DNA of 64,000 bases from Massilia agri (GCF_024753255.1 NZ_JANUHA010000004.1:248001-312000); one strand, 5' to 3'; positions 28,400-40,326 are shown, numbered from the stretch's first letter. Notes: generated from the sequence alone by a model not told the origin. Numbers and translations are program-made.

Positions 28400-28819
28400 T
28401 CAAGCGGTGGCGCTGACCGCCGGTGCGCTGTCGTCGACCAGGCCATAGGCCTTCTGTACCGCGCCGGACTTGTCCTGCGCCTGCTGTTCCAGCTTCTTCT
28501 CGTAGGCGATGCGTTCCTGGTCGCTGATCTTCTTGTCCGAGTTGGTATCGGCCTCGGCGATGTAGTCGGCGGACTCGGTGCCGCTCGAGGTCGAAGCGCG
28601 GGCGACGCGCGCGGCATTCGCCTGCGCCCCCAGCTCATCGCCTACCCGTGCGGTGGCACTCGAGAGCGCGCTCTGCGTCTCGACGCTGTCCGTATTGACG
28701 CTGTCGCTCCCGGTTTCCTGCGCCGCCGGCGAGGCCACCGCCACTTCTTCCGCCTGTGTTTTCTTCACCGGCGCCTGCGCTGCCTGCGCCTGGGCGGTGC
28801 CAGTAATACTCGTGACCAT
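28400..28819 (-). CDS. Small acidic protein with one EF-hand loop
   Basis: The 139-residue protein has no signal peptide and no membrane span. Most of it is Ala/Ser/Thr/Gln-rich and probably disordered. Residues 91-102 (DTNSDKKISDQE) form a canonical 12-position EF-hand calcium loop (D1, N3, D5, I8, E12), followed by a charged helix (RIAYEKKLEQQAQDK). Single EF-hand proteins of this kind are usual in bacteria but this one is not a family I recognise. The start at ATG 28819 is supported by AAGGAG 6-7 bases before it. It is divergent from the ABC transporter gene, with 128 bases between. Confidence 0.72.
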   Translation of the reverse strand: MVTSITGTAQAQAAQAPVKKTQAEEVAVASPAAQETGSDSVNTDSVETQSALSSATARVGDELGAQANAARVARASTSSGTESADYIAEADTNSDKKISDQERIAYEKKLEQQAQDKSGAVQKAYGLVDDSAPAVSATA

Positions 28820-28947
28820 CGTGCTCCTTCCATGAACGTCTTCCCTGATTAACGGCAGTGCTCCGAACGGGGCGCAGGGCGGCAAATGTAAAGCGAGGTA
28901 AAAGCGGCCGTGCGCGGCCGGTTCGTCCGGCTTGGTAGGATGGCAAG

Positions 28948-30723
28948 ATGCACATCCTCTGGAGCTATCTGCGCCCGCACTGGCGCCTGGCCGCGCTGGC
29001 GCTGCTGCTGGCCGGCGTGGCGCAGGTCCTGAACCTGGTCGACCCGATCATCTTCGGCAAGATCATCGACGACTACGCGCTCAACCCCGGCGCCAGGACC
29101 GACGAGGAACTCGTCTCAGGCGTGCTGCGCCTGCTCGGCCTCGCGGTATTGGTCGCCCTGCTCTCGCGCCTGGCCAAGGCGCTGCAGGAATACGTGACGA
29201 GGCTCACCGTGCAGCGCCTGGGCGTGGCGATCTTCAACGACGGCCTGCGCCACGTGCTGCGCCTGAAGTACCAGGAGTTCGAAGACCTGCGAAGCGGCGA
29301 GACCCTGTCGCTGCTGCAGAAGGTGCGTGCCGACAGCGAGCGCTTCATCAACACCTTCATCAATACGGTGTTCGCCTCGATCGTCGGAGTGTCCTTCCTG
29401 GTCTGGTACGCGGTGACCAAGCACTGGCTGCTGGTGCCGGTGTTCCTGGTCGGCGTGCTGGTGCTGGGCGGGCTCACCGGCCTGCTGAGCCGCGAGATCA
29501 AGACCCAGCAGCGCTCGATCGTGCGCGAGACCAACCGCAACTCCGGCTTCATCACCGAGTCGCTGCGCAACATCGAACTGATCAAGAGCCTCGGGCTGAC
29601 CTTCACCGAGATCCGCCGCCTGCGCGAACAGACCGACAGCATCTTCGCCCTCGAGATGCAGAAGGTGAAGCGCATCCGCCTGCTCTCCTTCCTGCAGGGC
29701 AGCACCCTGAGCCTGCTCAAGCTGGCCATCCTGTTCGCGCTGCTGTGGCTGATCTTCCGGCACGTGCTGTCGACCGGTGAGCTGATCGCCATGCAGTTCA
29801 TTTCGGTGGCGATCTTCGCGCCCCTGCAGGAACTGGGCAACATCATCCTCGCGCACCGCGAGGTGGAAGCGTCGCTGCTCAACTTCCGCAACCTGATGGA
29901 CAAGCCGATCGAGCGCCGGCCCCAGGACTTCGTCGAGATCGGCCCCCTGACGCAGATCCGCTTCGCCGGGGTGGGCTTCCGCCACAAGGGCGCGTCCGAG
30001 GACTCCCTGGTCGACATCTCCTTCAGCGCCTCGCTGGGCCAGACCGTGGCCTTCGTCGGCCCGTCCGGTTCCGGCAAGTCGACCCTGGTGAAGCTGCTGG
30101 TGGGCCTGTACACGCCGGCGCGCGGCAAGGTCTATTACAACGAGACCTCGACCGAAGACCTGCGCTACAACGAGGCGCGCCGGCAGATCGGTTTCGTGAC
30201 CCAGGAGACCAATCTGTTTGCCGGCACCATCCGCGACAACCTGCTGTTCGTGAAGCCGGATGCGACCGACGCGCAGATCATGGCGGCCATGGAACAGGCT
30301 TCCTGCGCCAACCTGGTCGAGAAGTCGCCGCAAGGGCTGGACACCATCATCGGCGAGCGCGGCATGAAGCTCTCGGGCGGAGAGAAGCAGCGCCTGTCGA
30401 TCGCGCGGGCGCTGGTGCGCGCACCGCGCCTCCTGATCTTCGACGAGGCGACGTCGGCGCTCGATTCGCTCACCGAGGAACAGATCACGAACACCGTGCG
30501 GCAGCTTTCTTCAAGCGCCACCCGGATCACGATTCTGATTGCGCACCGCCTGTCGACCGTCATGCATGCGGACACGATCTACGTGCTGGAGAAGGGCCGC
30601 ATCGTGGAGACCGGATCGCACGAGGCGCTGGTGGCGCAGAAGGGCCTGTATTACGCGATGTGGCGCCAGCAGATCGGCGAGCGCCCGGTGCCCGCCGGCG
30701 CTATTCAAGCGTCCGAGGGATAG
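28948..30723 (+). CDS. ABC transporter, fused permease and ATPase (exporter type)
   Basis: The 591-residue half-transporter has six membrane spans in residues about 10-310 (ABC type I exporter domain). The ATPase domain follows, with Walker A GPSGSGKST (near 370), Q-loop FVTQETNLF, signature LSGGEKQR, Walker B LLIFDEATSALD and switch His in IAHRLST. It should work as a homodimer exporting lipids, peptides or drugs, and the substrate cannot be read from sequence. There is no C39 peptidase or cyclic-nucleotide domain. AGGATGG stands just before ATG 28948. Its 3' end overlaps the convergent Gfo/Idh gene by 19 bases. Its only upstream neighbour is the divergent EF-hand gene. Confidence 0.93.
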   Translation: MHILWSYLRPHWRLAALALLLAGVAQVLNLVDPIIFGKIIDDYALNPGARTDEELVSGVLRLLGLAVLVALLSRLAKALQEYVTRLTVQRLGVAIFNDGLRHVLRLKYQEFEDLRSGETLSLLQKVRADSERFINTFINTVFASIVGVSFLVWYAVTKHWLLVPVFLVGVLVLGGLTGLLSREIKTQQRSIVRETNRNSGFITESLRNIELIKSLGLTFTEIRRLREQTDSIFALEMQKVKRIRLLSFLQGSTLSLLKLAILFALLWLIFRHVLSTGELIAMQFISVAIFAPLQELGNIILAHREVEASLLNFRNLMDKPIERRPQDFVEIGPLTQIRFAGVGFRHKGASEDSLVDISFSASLGQTVAFVGPSGSGKSTLVKLLVGLYTPARGKVYYNETSTEDLRYNEARRQIGFVTQETNLFAGTIRDNLLFVKPDATDAQIMAAMEQASCANLVEKSPQGLDTIIGERGMKLSGGEKQRLSIARALVRAPRLLIFDEATSALDSLTEEQITNTVRQLSSSATRITILIAHRLSTVMHADTIYVLEKGRIVETGSHEALVAQKGLYYAMWRQQIGERPVPAGAIQASEG

Positions 30724-31691
30724 CGCAGCCCGATCTGCGCACGGATGTCGTCCAGCAGCGCCATCAGGTTGAGGCTGTCGTCCAATGTCATCCAGGGGTG
30801 CTCGAGCAAGCCTTCGCGCAGGCAGCGGCCGGCCTCGATGGCCTCATGCGTGTAGCCGTTTCCCAGGTAAGGCGTCGGGATGGTGCGCGAGGAACCATCC
30901 TGCAGCTCCACCGTGATGCGCTCGGCGAGGTGGAACATGCGGTGCATGCGGATGCTGCCGCTCGTGCCGGAGACCACCAGTTCCGAGGCCGAGCGGGCGC
31001 GCATCGAGCAGCTGCAGATCGACAGCGTGCCGCCGCTGTGCTTCATGGTGAAGGCGGTGCTCGCATCGACGCCGGTATCGGTGAAGACGGCCTGCGCGCG
31101 CACGCTCTCCACCTGGCCCAGCAGGGCGCAGGCGATCGAGAGCGGGTAGATGCCGAGGTCGAGCAGGGCGCCGCCGCCCAGCTCGAGCTTGTTGACGCGG
31201 TGTTCGGGGTCGAGCGTGGCGGAATAGCCGAAGTCGGCATGCACCTGGGTAATGGCGCCGATCTCGCCGGAGGCCATAATGCGCTTCACTTCCGCAAGGG
31301 CCGGCATGAAGCGCGTCCACATGGCTTCCATCAGGAACAGCCCCTTCGCACGGGCCAGCGCCACGACTTCACCGGCCTCGCGCCGGTTCATGGTGAAGGG
31401 CTTTTCGCACAGGACAGCCTTGCCGCCTCCTAAGGCCAGCAGGGCGTTCTCGGCATGCATGGGATGCGGCGTGCCAATGTAGATGATGTCCACGTCCGGC
31501 GCGTCGGCCAGTGCCTCGTAGGAGCCGTAGGCATGCGCGATGCCGAGTTCGCGGGCAAACGTGTCGGCGCTGTCCTGGGTGCGCGAGCCGACCGCGGCCA
31601 GCACCGCGCCGGGCGCATGCTTCAGGCCGAGGGCGAAGGCGCGCGCGATGCCGCCCGTGCCGAGGATGCCCCAGCGTACCGTGTCCTTCAT
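30705..31691 (-). CDS. Gfo/Idh/MocA family NAD(P)-dependent oxidoreductase
   Basis: The 328-residue protein has an N-terminal Rossmann domain (WGILGTGGIARAFALGL, with the G-x-G-x-x-A motif) and the family's EKP motif (AVLCEKPFTMN, Lys near residue 97). The C-terminal alpha/beta domain carries a likely catalytic LELGGGALLDLGIYPLSIA, where Asp and Tyr match the family's active site. Members oxidise or reduce sugars, sugar acids and inositols; this could be a xylose/glucose dehydrogenase-like type. The start overlaps the upstream gene's stop by one base (TGATG), so it is the last gene of the beta-glucan operon. That placement suggests oxidation of a released sugar. Confidence 0.9.
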   Translation of the reverse strand: MKDTVRWGILGTGGIARAFALGLKHAPGAVLAAVGSRTQDSADTFARELGIAHAYGSYEALADAPDVDIIYIGTPHPMHAENALLALGGGKAVLCEKPFTMNRREAGEVVALARAKGLFLMEAMWTRFMPALAEVKRIMASGEIGAITQVHADFGYSATLDPEHRVNKLELGGGALLDLGIYPLSIACALLGQVESVRAQAVFTDTGVDASTAFTMKHSGGTLSICSCSMRARSASELVVSGTSGSIRMHRMFHLAERITVELQDGSSRTIPTPYLGNGYTHEAIEAGRCLREGLLEHPWMTLDDSLNLMALLDDIRAQIGLRYPSDA

Positions 31692-32182
31692 CAGATGTCC
31701 CCCTTCACCTTGAGGTAATCCTTCAGCACGTCGACCACCAGCTGGTGGTCGTCCGGCCCCGGCAATCCCGAGACCGTGATGGTGCCGACCTGGCCCGTTC
31801 CCTTGACCACCACCGGGAAGGCGCCGCCATGAGCAGCATACTCCCGTGGATCGAAGCTGGGAATGGCGTCGTAGTCGAGACCGTTCTGGACCGCCTCGGT
31901 ATGGATGTAGAAGGAGCTGTGGCCGGTGCGGTTGGCGAGATTGCTCTTGCGGCGGATCCAGTCCATATGGTCGGGTGGCGCCCCCTCCATGCCATGCGCG
32001 AACAGCACCTGGCCATTGCGTGCGATCTCGACGGTGACCACCTGCTTCTTCGCTTTCGCCCGCTCGACCAGTTTCAGGCCGATGTCGAGCGCCATGTCAT
32101 TGCTGAAGCGTTCGAATTGCAACAGCGCTTCCTGGCGGCGCAGCAGGTCCAGCGCCGTGCTCGTGTTCTCCTTGTCGCTCAT
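31691..32182 (-). other. UPF0303 domain with its own internal start site
   Basis: Inside the fused frame, ATG 32182 is preceded by GAAGGA eight bases upstream and begins SDKENTSTALDLLRRQEALL, a normal UPF0303 start. It would give a 163-residue cytoplasmic protein. UPF0303 relatives resemble haem-binding HbpS-like proteins; the function is unsettled. The site may therefore produce a separate protein in addition to, or instead of, the fusion. Six codons before this ATG, a TGA is present one base out of frame, where a GH9 stop might once have been. Confidence 0.5.
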
Positions 32183-33892
32183 GCTCGGGTCCTTCGGTGT
32201 CAGTTCGGACAGGGCGGCGCTGACGTAGACCAGCGGCGCGTTCCAGTTGATGGCGACCTCGTTGCTGGCGAAGCTGCATACGTGGTCGAGATAGGACAGG
32301 GCCGGCAGGGTGCTCGGGTAGGGCGGGCATTCGGCCTTGTCCTGCTGGAAGGGCTGGGGACCGCCCGTGACCCAGCCCGGCACCGGCGCGGCCACGCTGT
32401 CGCCCTGCGAGGGGCGGTGGTGGGGATGCAGGGAAGGACGCGCGCCGAAGCCGGTGACGAAGGAATAACCGAGCGCATTGCGGCCCAGCACGTAATCCAG
32501 CGCCGACTGGCCCGCCAGGAGATAGTCGCGCTTGCCGTTCAGGCGGTAGCCCTGCAGCAACATCATGGCCTGGTTCAGCATGACGGCATTGCTGCCCCAG
32601 ACGAAGTCCGACGCTTTCATCGGCACCCGGTAGCCCGAGGTCCGCCATTCGCGGGCCAGGCGTTCGGCCAGGCCGTCCGCGCGCGCCGAGATCAAGCCGC
32701 GGTCCGCCAGCGGCGTCAGGCGGTCGCGGTGGTGGGCCAGGGACATCCAGGCCAGGCCGCGCACATCGTCCCAGGCAGGGTAGGTGCTCGACACCGTCTC
32801 CGGCTGCATCGCCGTGTAGTAGCTGTCCTTGCCGGTCGTGATGTAGAGCTCCGCCGCGGCCCAGGCGAATTCGTCGTCCACGCGGGCATCGCCGTATTCT
32901 CCGGTGATCACGTCCGGCGGATTCTTGAACAGCACCGCCGGGTTGGCCTGCGCCCACTTCCATGCCGATTCACTTGCCGCCAGCATCTTCGCCGCCATGC
33001 CCGGATACTGTTTCTGGTACGGCGCCAGCACCCGGCTGGCCGCCGCCATGGTGGCGGCGAAATTGAGGGCAGCCGAGGTGCTCTTGGCCACCACGTAGCG
33101 CGGCGCCGATTGCGCCAGGTGCGGCATCACCATGGCATCGAACTTCAGGTTGGTGAGCTTGTGGTAGACGCCGCCGTCCGCCGGGTCTTGCATCGACAGC
33201 ATCCACTCGAGGTTCCACATGGCCTCGTCGACGACGTCGGGCACGCCGTTGCCGGACTCCGGGATGTTCACGTCCAGGCGCTCGAACCAGCGCGGGAAGT
33301 GCTCGAAGGCCGCCAGCAGGGTATAGGTCGAGATGCCGGAACTGGGCAGGTATTTGTTGTAGTCGCCCGCGTCGTACCAGCCGCGGCTACTGGCGATGAC
33401 GGTGCCGGCCGGACGCTTGCCGGATGCGGCCGAAGCGTGGACCACGACCTTGTCGTCCGGATGCCCGGCCGGGCGGGCCCAGGCGCCGGCGTACTGCGGG
33501 GCGAGCGCGATCGCGGTGCGGTTGAAGTAAAAGGCCTTCAGCGAGGCTACGCTCAGCGCGCGGTAGTTGTCGGGCTTGACCGGGAAGGCGTCGGACAGCG
33601 GCAATCCATCCACCTTGATGCGGTACTGCCCGGGCGCGACGAGGCCCGTGAAATCGGCGATGCGGACGGTCTCGCCGGAGGCGTCCCACCTTGCCGGCGC
33701 GCCAAGCGTGCCGGAGAACACCGGCTTGCCGCCCGCGGCCGGCACCACCTCGAAGCGCGTGCCGGCGCCCTGCGGCACCACGGCCAGCTTCTGGGAGCCG
33801 GGCAGGAAGCCGATCTGGTTGACCTTGACGATGCCCGGGGCGGCCGTGGCGCCACCCGTGGCGCACAGGAGGAGCAGAATCAGGCGCTTCAT
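31691..33892 (-). CDS. Secreted GH9 endoglucanase fused in frame to a UPF0303 domain
   Basis: The 733-residue frame begins with a signal peptide (about 1-18). A cellulase N-terminal Ig-like domain follows (20-105, KVNQIGFLPGSQKLAVV) and then a GH9 catalytic domain (about 115-565). GH9 hallmarks are intact: WYDAGDYNKY (two Asp), RPSLHPHHRPS with the substrate-binding His, and SNEVAINWNAPLVY with the acid Glu. It should cut beta-1,4-glucan chains outside the cell or in the periplasm. From about residue 571 the frame continues, without a stop, into a complete UPF0303 protein (QFERFSNDMALDIGLKLVE, RRKSNLANRTGHSSF, AAHGGAFPVVVKGTGQVGTI). Such domains normally stand alone. The start overlaps the MFS stop (ATGA). 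Confidence 0.88.
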   Translation of the reverse strand: MKRLILLLLCATGGATAAPGIVKVNQIGFLPGSQKLAVVPQGAGTRFEVVPAAGGKPVFSGTLGAPARWDASGETVRIADFTGLVAPGQYRIKVDGLPLSDAFPVKPDNYRALSVASLKAFYFNRTAIALAPQYAGAWARPAGHPDDKVVVHASAASGKRPAGTVIASSRGWYDAGDYNKYLPSSGISTYTLLAAFEHFPRWFERLDVNIPESGNGVPDVVDEAMWNLEWMLSMQDPADGGVYHKLTNLKFDAMVMPHLAQSAPRYVVAKSTSAALNFAATMAAASRVLAPYQKQYPGMAAKMLAASESAWKWAQANPAVLFKNPPDVITGEYGDARVDDEFAWAAAELYITTGKDSYYTAMQPETVSSTYPAWDDVRGLAWMSLAHHRDRLTPLADRGLISARADGLAERLAREWRTSGYRVPMKASDFVWGSNAVMLNQAMMLLQGYRLNGKRDYLLAGQSALDYVLGRNALGYSFVTGFGARPSLHPHHRPSQGDSVAAPVPGWVTGGPQPFQQDKAECPPYPSTLPALSYLDHVCSFASNEVAINWNAPLVYVSAALSELTPKDPSMSDKENTSTALDLLRRQEALLQFERFSNDMALDIGLKLVERAKAKKQVVTVEIARNGQVLFAHGMEGAPPDHMDWIRRKSNLANRTGHSSFYIHTEAVQNGLDYDAIPSFDPREYAAHGGAFPVVVKGTGQVGTITVSGLPGPDDHQLVVDVLKDYLKVKGDI

Positions 33893-35226
33893 GCCGGCAC
33901 CGCCTTCGCCTGCGCGTCGGCCGCCGGCGTGCTGCCGTCGTCGTGGTGGAAAGGCGCATACCAGGTCGCGAGGAAGGAGGGAATCGTTGCAACCATCACG
34001 AACACGAAGTAGCTGACGTAGCCCATCATCTCCTGCAGGTGGCCGCTGACCACGCCCGTGGCCATGCCGCTCAGGGCCATCAGGCCGGTGCCGAAGGCAT
34101 AGTGAGTGGTGGTGTACTTGCCGGGCGCGAGCTGCTGCATCAGGTAGATCATGAAGCCGACCGCGCCGAAGCCGAAGAAGAATTTCTCGATCACGACGCC
34201 AAGCGTGATGGCGAGCAGGCTGCTCGGCAGGTAGATGGCCATGATGAGGAAGGTGACGTTGGGGATGTTCACCGCGCAGCACAGCACGAACAGCGTCGAT
34301 TTCAGGCCGCGCCTGGCCACGTACCAGCCGCCCAGCAGGGAGCCGAGCAGCACGGCCGCGAGCCCATAGGTGCCGTAGATCAGGCCGAGCATCTCGTTCG
34401 ACAGGCCCAGTCCTCCCTTGGTGACCGGATCGACCATGAAGAAGGGCCCGATCTTCTCGAGGAAGCCGATGCTGAGGCGGAAGAGAAAGGCGAAGGCGAT
34501 CATGCGCCACACGCCGCGCTTCTGGAACAGGGTAGCGAAGGCGTCCAGCAGGATGCGGCCGGCGTCGCGCACGCTGGAGGGCGTATCGGCGGCGCGTGCC
34601 CCCTGTGGCATGAAGCGCAGGTGCCACAGCGCCATCAGGAGGGTGATGCCCGCGACCAGGAAGAAGATGACGCGCCAGGCGTCGATCCAGTCCGGGCCGA
34701 AGACCTTGGGGTCATGGCCGAACACACTGGTGTGCAGGTAGCCGCTCAGGTAGACCATGCCGCCGGCGGCGACGATGGGACCGATGTTCCAGGACAGGCT
34801 CTGGATGCCGCAGTAGAGCGACTGGGCGCGGGTGTCGAGCGAGGTGACGTAGACGCCGTCGCTGGCGATGTCCTGGGTGGCGCCGATGAAGGACAGGGCG
34901 AAGAAGACCACCATCAGGAAGCCCATGTAGCCGGGCAGTCCGAGGGCCAGGCCGACGCCGGCGAAACCGAGGCCGATCAGGACCTGCGCGCACAGCACGA
35001 AGAACTTCTTGGTGCGGTACATCTCGACGAAAGGCGCGAACAGGGGCTTGATCGTGTAGGCCAGGATCAGGAGGCTCGAATACTGCGCGGCGCGGCCGTT
35101 GTCCATGCCCAGGTTCTTGAACATGATGGCGGTGACGCTGGTGAGCATCACGTAGCCGAGGGCCATCGTGAAGTAGCCGGTCGGCACCCAGAGCAGTGGC
35201 GAGACCGCCGGTTTAGCGCTGCGCAT
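33889..35226 (-). CDS. MFS transporter, probable oligosaccharide importer
   Basis: The 445-residue protein has 12 predicted membrane spans and an AmpG/sugar-permease-like layout: [24 protein letters not shown] at the first loop, [12 protein letters not shown] in span 4-5, and a charged central loop near residue 215. [10 protein letters not shown] is typical of the AmpG/PAT branch that carries muropeptides or acetyl-CoA. In this operon the likeliest cargo is cello-oligosaccharides crossing the inner membrane. ATG 35226 is chosen because AAGGAGAG precedes it by about 8 bases; in-frame sequence further upstream lies inside glk. It overlaps glk by 14 bases and the GH9 gene by 4. Confidence 0.87.
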   Translation of the reverse strand: MRSAKPAVSPLLWVPTGYFTMALGYVMLTSVTAIMFKNLGMDNGRAAQYSSLLILAYTIKPLFAPFVEMYRTKKFFVLCAQVLIGLGFAGVGLALGLPGYMGFLMVVFFALSFIGATQDIASDGVYVTSLDTRAQSLYCGIQSLSWNIGPIVAAGGMVYLSGYLHTSVFGHDPKVFGPDWIDAWRVIFFLVAGITLLMALWHLRFMPQGARAADTPSSVRDAGRILLDAFATLFQKRGVWRMIAFAFLFRLSIGFLEKIGPFFMVDPVTKGGLGLSNEMLGLIYGTYGLAAVLLGSLLGGWYVARRGLKSTLFVLCCAVNIPNVTFLIMAIYLPSSLLAITLGVVIEKFFFGFGAVGFMIYLMQQLAPGKYTTTHYAFGTGLMALSGMATGVVSGHLQEMMGYVSYFVFVMVATIPSFLATWYAPFHHDDGSTPAADAQAKAVPA

Positions 35227-36286
35227 GATCACGCTCTCCTTGCTGGTGCAGGGCTGCGGGCGGGGCCGAACGCAGGCGGCGGCGTGCATGCACCGGCGGA
35301 TGCTGCGCCAGGTGGTCGGACAGGATGGCGGACGCGCCGCTCAGGGCCGGGTAGGGCGCGGTGATGACCCAGGTCGGGATCCTTGCCGTGAAGGCGCTGA
35401 AGCGGCCCTTCTTCTCGAAGCGGGCACGGAAAGGCGAGTCGGCGAAATACGGTCCCAGCTTGGGCACCACGCCGCCGCCGATATAGATGCCGCCCTGTGC
35501 CCCCAGCGTCACCGCCAGGTTGGCGGCCACGGTGCCGAGCATGCCGCAGAAGCAGTCCACCGCTTCGCGGCTGAGGGCATCGGCGCCCGAGAGCGCACGG
35601 GTGACGATGTCGGCCGGGCTCAAGCCCGGCGCCGGATCGGCGCCGCGGCTGGCGGCCAGCGCCTCGCGAATCAGGGCGATGCCGGGACCGGAGACGAAGC
35701 GCTCGGCCGAGACGTGGTCGAAGCGCCGCCAGCAATAGCGCAGCACGTCGACCTCGCGCTCGTCCAGCGGAGAGAAGGCGACGTGGCCGCCCTCGCTGTG
35801 CAGCGGCACCCAGCGGCCATTGCTGGGCACCAGCCCCGACACGCCCAGGCCGGTGCCCGCGCCGACCAGGCCGATGGCGCTGCCTGCACGTGCCACGCCG
35901 CCGCCCACCTGGACCAGGTCGGAGGCTGCCAGCACCGGCAGGGCCATGGCCAGGGCCGTGAAGTCGTTCACCACCAGCAGGGTCTCGAGTTTCAGCTCGG
36001 CGCGCGCGCCGGCGATCGAGAAAGCCCAGTGGTGGTTGGTCATGCGGATGGCGTCGCCGTCGACCGGATTGGCGATCGCGATCACGGCATGTTCCACCTG
36101 CGCGTCGAAGTGCGCCAGATAGGCGTGCACTGCGTCCTCGAAGCGCGGATAGTCTGCGCAGGGGAGCGTCAGCATGGCCGTGATGGTCCCCTTGCCTGTC
36201 TCGAGCGCGAAGCGCGCATTGGTGCCGCCGATGTCGGCCAGCAGGCGCGGGGAAGCATCCACGCGGCCTGGAATGTAATCGTGCAT
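35213..36286 (-). CDS. glk: Glucokinase
   Basis: The 357-residue protein is a bacterial-type glucokinase. It has the ATP-binding N-terminus [14 protein letters not shown] (residues 15-28), the glucose-binding [12 protein letters not shown] segment with its Asp, [11 protein letters not shown], and the [10 protein letters not shown] segment with the conserved Glu-Gly-Gly-His. It phosphorylates glucose released by the GH1 and GH9 enzymes. The last 30 residues (after ILSDHLAQ) are Arg/Pro/His-rich and not conserved in the family, running across the start of the MFS gene. GGAGGAGA stands 3-8 bases before the ATG. The gap to the GH1 gene is only 42 bases. Confidence 0.95.
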   Translation of the reverse strand: MHDYIPGRVDASPRLLADIGGTNARFALETGKGTITAMLTLPCADYPRFEDAVHAYLAHFDAQVEHAVIAIANPVDGDAIRMTNHHWAFSIAGARAELKLETLLVVNDFTALAMALPVLAASDLVQVGGGVARAGSAIGLVGAGTGLGVSGLVPSNGRWVPLHSEGGHVAFSPLDEREVDVLRYCWRRFDHVSAERFVSGPGIALIREALAASRGADPAPGLSPADIVTRALSGADALSREAVDCFCGMLGTVAANLAVTLGAQGGIYIGGGVVPKLGPYFADSPFRARFEKKGRFSAFTARIPTWVITAPYPALSGASAILSDHLAQHPPVHARRRLRSAPPAALHQQGERDHAQR

Positions 36287-36328
36287 GTCTCCTCCTGCTA
36301 TTGTTTTATGTCGCCTGCCGGCGTGGGG

Positions 36329-37678
36329 TCATGCCCCGCGTGCGGCGAGGAATTCCCGGTACCACAGCGCGCTGTCCTTCAAGGTGCGCTTCTGGGTCGC
36401 ATAGTCGACGTGGACGATGCCGAAGCGCTTGGCGTAGCCCGAGTTCCATTCGAAATTATCCAACAGGCTCCACAGGAAGTAACCCTTGACGTCGACACCA
36501 TGGACCATCGCCGCATGCAGGGCCTCCAGGTGGCTGCGCACGAATGCGATGCGCTGGGCGTCGTGCACCTGGCCGCCTTCGACCACATCCGGCGCAGCCA
36601 TGCCGTTCTCGGTGATGTAGATCGGCGGCAGCTCGTATTCGCTTTTCAGCTTGAGCAGCAGCTCCGGCAGGCCCTCGGGGTAGATCTCCCAGCCCATGTC
36701 GGTGAAACCGTGCTTGCCCGGCATGGGCTTCGGTGGATTGTCGGCGCTGCACCAGGAACGGAAGTAGTAGTTACAGCCCAGGAAATCGATCGGCTGCTTG
36801 ATGATGTCGAAGTCGCCCTCCTGGACCTGCGGCGCGTTGGCGCCATGCACGCGCAGGGCCAGTTCCGGATAGTGTCCCTTGAAGATCGGGTCCATGAACC
36901 ACTGTGTCGAGCGCGCGTATTCGAAGGCGGCCAGGTCGCGGTCGGCCTGGGAATCGGTGGCCGGGTCGGCGGTCCACTGGTTCAGCACGATGCCGAGTTT
37001 CGCCGGGCTGCCGATGGCGCGCATGGCGCGCATGGCCAGGCCGTGCGAGAGCAGCAGGTGGTGCGAGACCTGGATCGACTGTTTGAGGTCGCGTACGCCG
37101 GGCGCGAACTGGGCGTTGCCGTAGCCGAGGTTGGCCGTGCACCAGGGTTCGTTGTGGGTGGCGATCGCCTCGATCCGCTTGCCGAAGCGGCGCGTGACTT
37201 CATAGGCATAGTCGGCGAAGCGGTGGGCGGTCTCGCGATTGAGCCAGCCGCCGCCGTCCTGCAGGGCCTGGGGCAGGTCCCAGTGGTAGAGCGTCAGGTG
37301 GGCGCGGATGTCTTTTTCGGCCAGGGCGTCCAGCAGGCGGTCGTAGAAATCGAAACCCTTCTCGTTCCAGGCGCCCTTGCCGTCGGGCTGGACGCGCGAC
37401 CAGGCCATCGAGAAGCGGTAGGCGTCGACGCCGAGGCTGGCCATCAGGTCCACGTCTTCACGGTAGCGGTGGTAGTGGTCGCAGGCGATGTTCCCGTCGC
37501 TGCCGTCCTTGATGTTGCCCGGGGTGGCGCAGAAGGTGTCCCAGATCGAGGCTCCCTTGCCGTCGGCGCGGGAAGCCCCCTCGATCTGGAAGGCGCTGGT
37601 GGCGATGCCCCAGGTGAAGTCGGTCGGAAAATCGCGCACGCTGTCGAAGGCGGAAGTAAACATTGGACGTTGGGTCAT
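36329..37678 (-). CDS. GH1 family beta-glucosidase
   Basis: The 449-residue protein is a full-length GH1 enzyme. The acid/base Glu177 lies in ATHNEPW and the nucleophile Glu357 in YITENG. FTWGIATSAFQIEG at the N-terminus and LWSLLDNFEWNSGYAKRFGI at the C-terminus are characteristic. There is no signal peptide, so it works in the cytoplasm on cellobiose and short beta-glucosides, releasing glucose for the adjacent glucokinase. It is the first gene after the TonB receptor terminator and probably depends on read-through or a promoter in the 85-base gap. Start: ATG 37678; a second Met is at residue 6. Confidence 0.95.
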   Translation of the reverse strand: MTQRPMFTSAFDSVRDFPTDFTWGIATSAFQIEGASRADGKGASIWDTFCATPGNIKDGSDGNIACDHYHRYREDVDLMASLGVDAYRFSMAWSRVQPDGKGAWNEKGFDFYDRLLDALAEKDIRAHLTLYHWDLPQALQDGGGWLNRETAHRFADYAYEVTRRFGKRIEAIATHNEPWCTANLGYGNAQFAPGVRDLKQSIQVSHHLLLSHGLAMRAMRAIGSPAKLGIVLNQWTADPATDSQADRDLAAFEYARSTQWFMDPIFKGHYPELALRVHGANAPQVQEGDFDIIKQPIDFLGCNYYFRSWCSADNPPKPMPGKHGFTDMGWEIYPEGLPELLLKLKSEYELPPIYITENGMAAPDVVEGGQVHDAQRIAFVRSHLEALHAAMVHGVDVKGYFLWSLLDNFEWNSGYAKRFGIVHVDYATQKRTLKDSALWYREFLAARGA

Positions 37679-37699
37679 GGAGCGTTGTGAATCGAGGTG

Positions 37700-37737
37700 A
37701 AAAAACGGCGGGCCGGAACCGCTGTCCCGGCCCGCCG
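37700..37737 (-). terminator. Terminator between the TonB receptor and GH1 genes
   Basis: On the minus strand an 11-base GC stem (CGGCGGGCCGG / CCGGCCCGCCG) with a 10-base loop is followed by six T. It sits between the receptor stop and the GH1 start. It should lower expression of the enzymes relative to the receptor. Confidence 0.88.
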
Positions 37738-37763
37738 TGCTGCCCGACTTCGATAGGCGGGAA

Positions 37764-40238
<2,475 letters not shown>

Positions 40239-40293
40239 GTTGTCTCCAATATTCGAATTATCTTGTTTTATTGCTCGTATGCAGATGTTTCAA

Positions 40294-40326
40294 GAAATCG
40301 GTTTCATAAATCTTGAAAACGATTTC
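40294..40326. promoter_or_regulatory. Two tandem LacI-family operator candidates
   Basis: GAAATCGGTTTC (40294-40305) and GAAAACGATTTC (40315-40326) both fit GAAA-N-CG-N-TTTC, the symmetric central-CG form used by LacI/GalR regulators. Their centres are exactly 21 bases apart, about two helical turns, so two dimers would sit on the same DNA face. The left site abuts a possible receptor -35 (TTGAAA, 17 bases before TAAAAC, minus strand). Binding by the adjacent regulator is inferred. Confidence 0.65.

Noticed and set aside
29116..30333. 405-codon minus-strand frame opposite the ABC transporter
   Set aside because: Shadow of the transporter frame; no motif and no plausible ribosome site.
33893..34627. 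Upstream extension of the GH9 frame into the MFS gene
   Set aside because: The signal peptide begins at 33892 and the added residues are the MFS gene read in a wrong frame.
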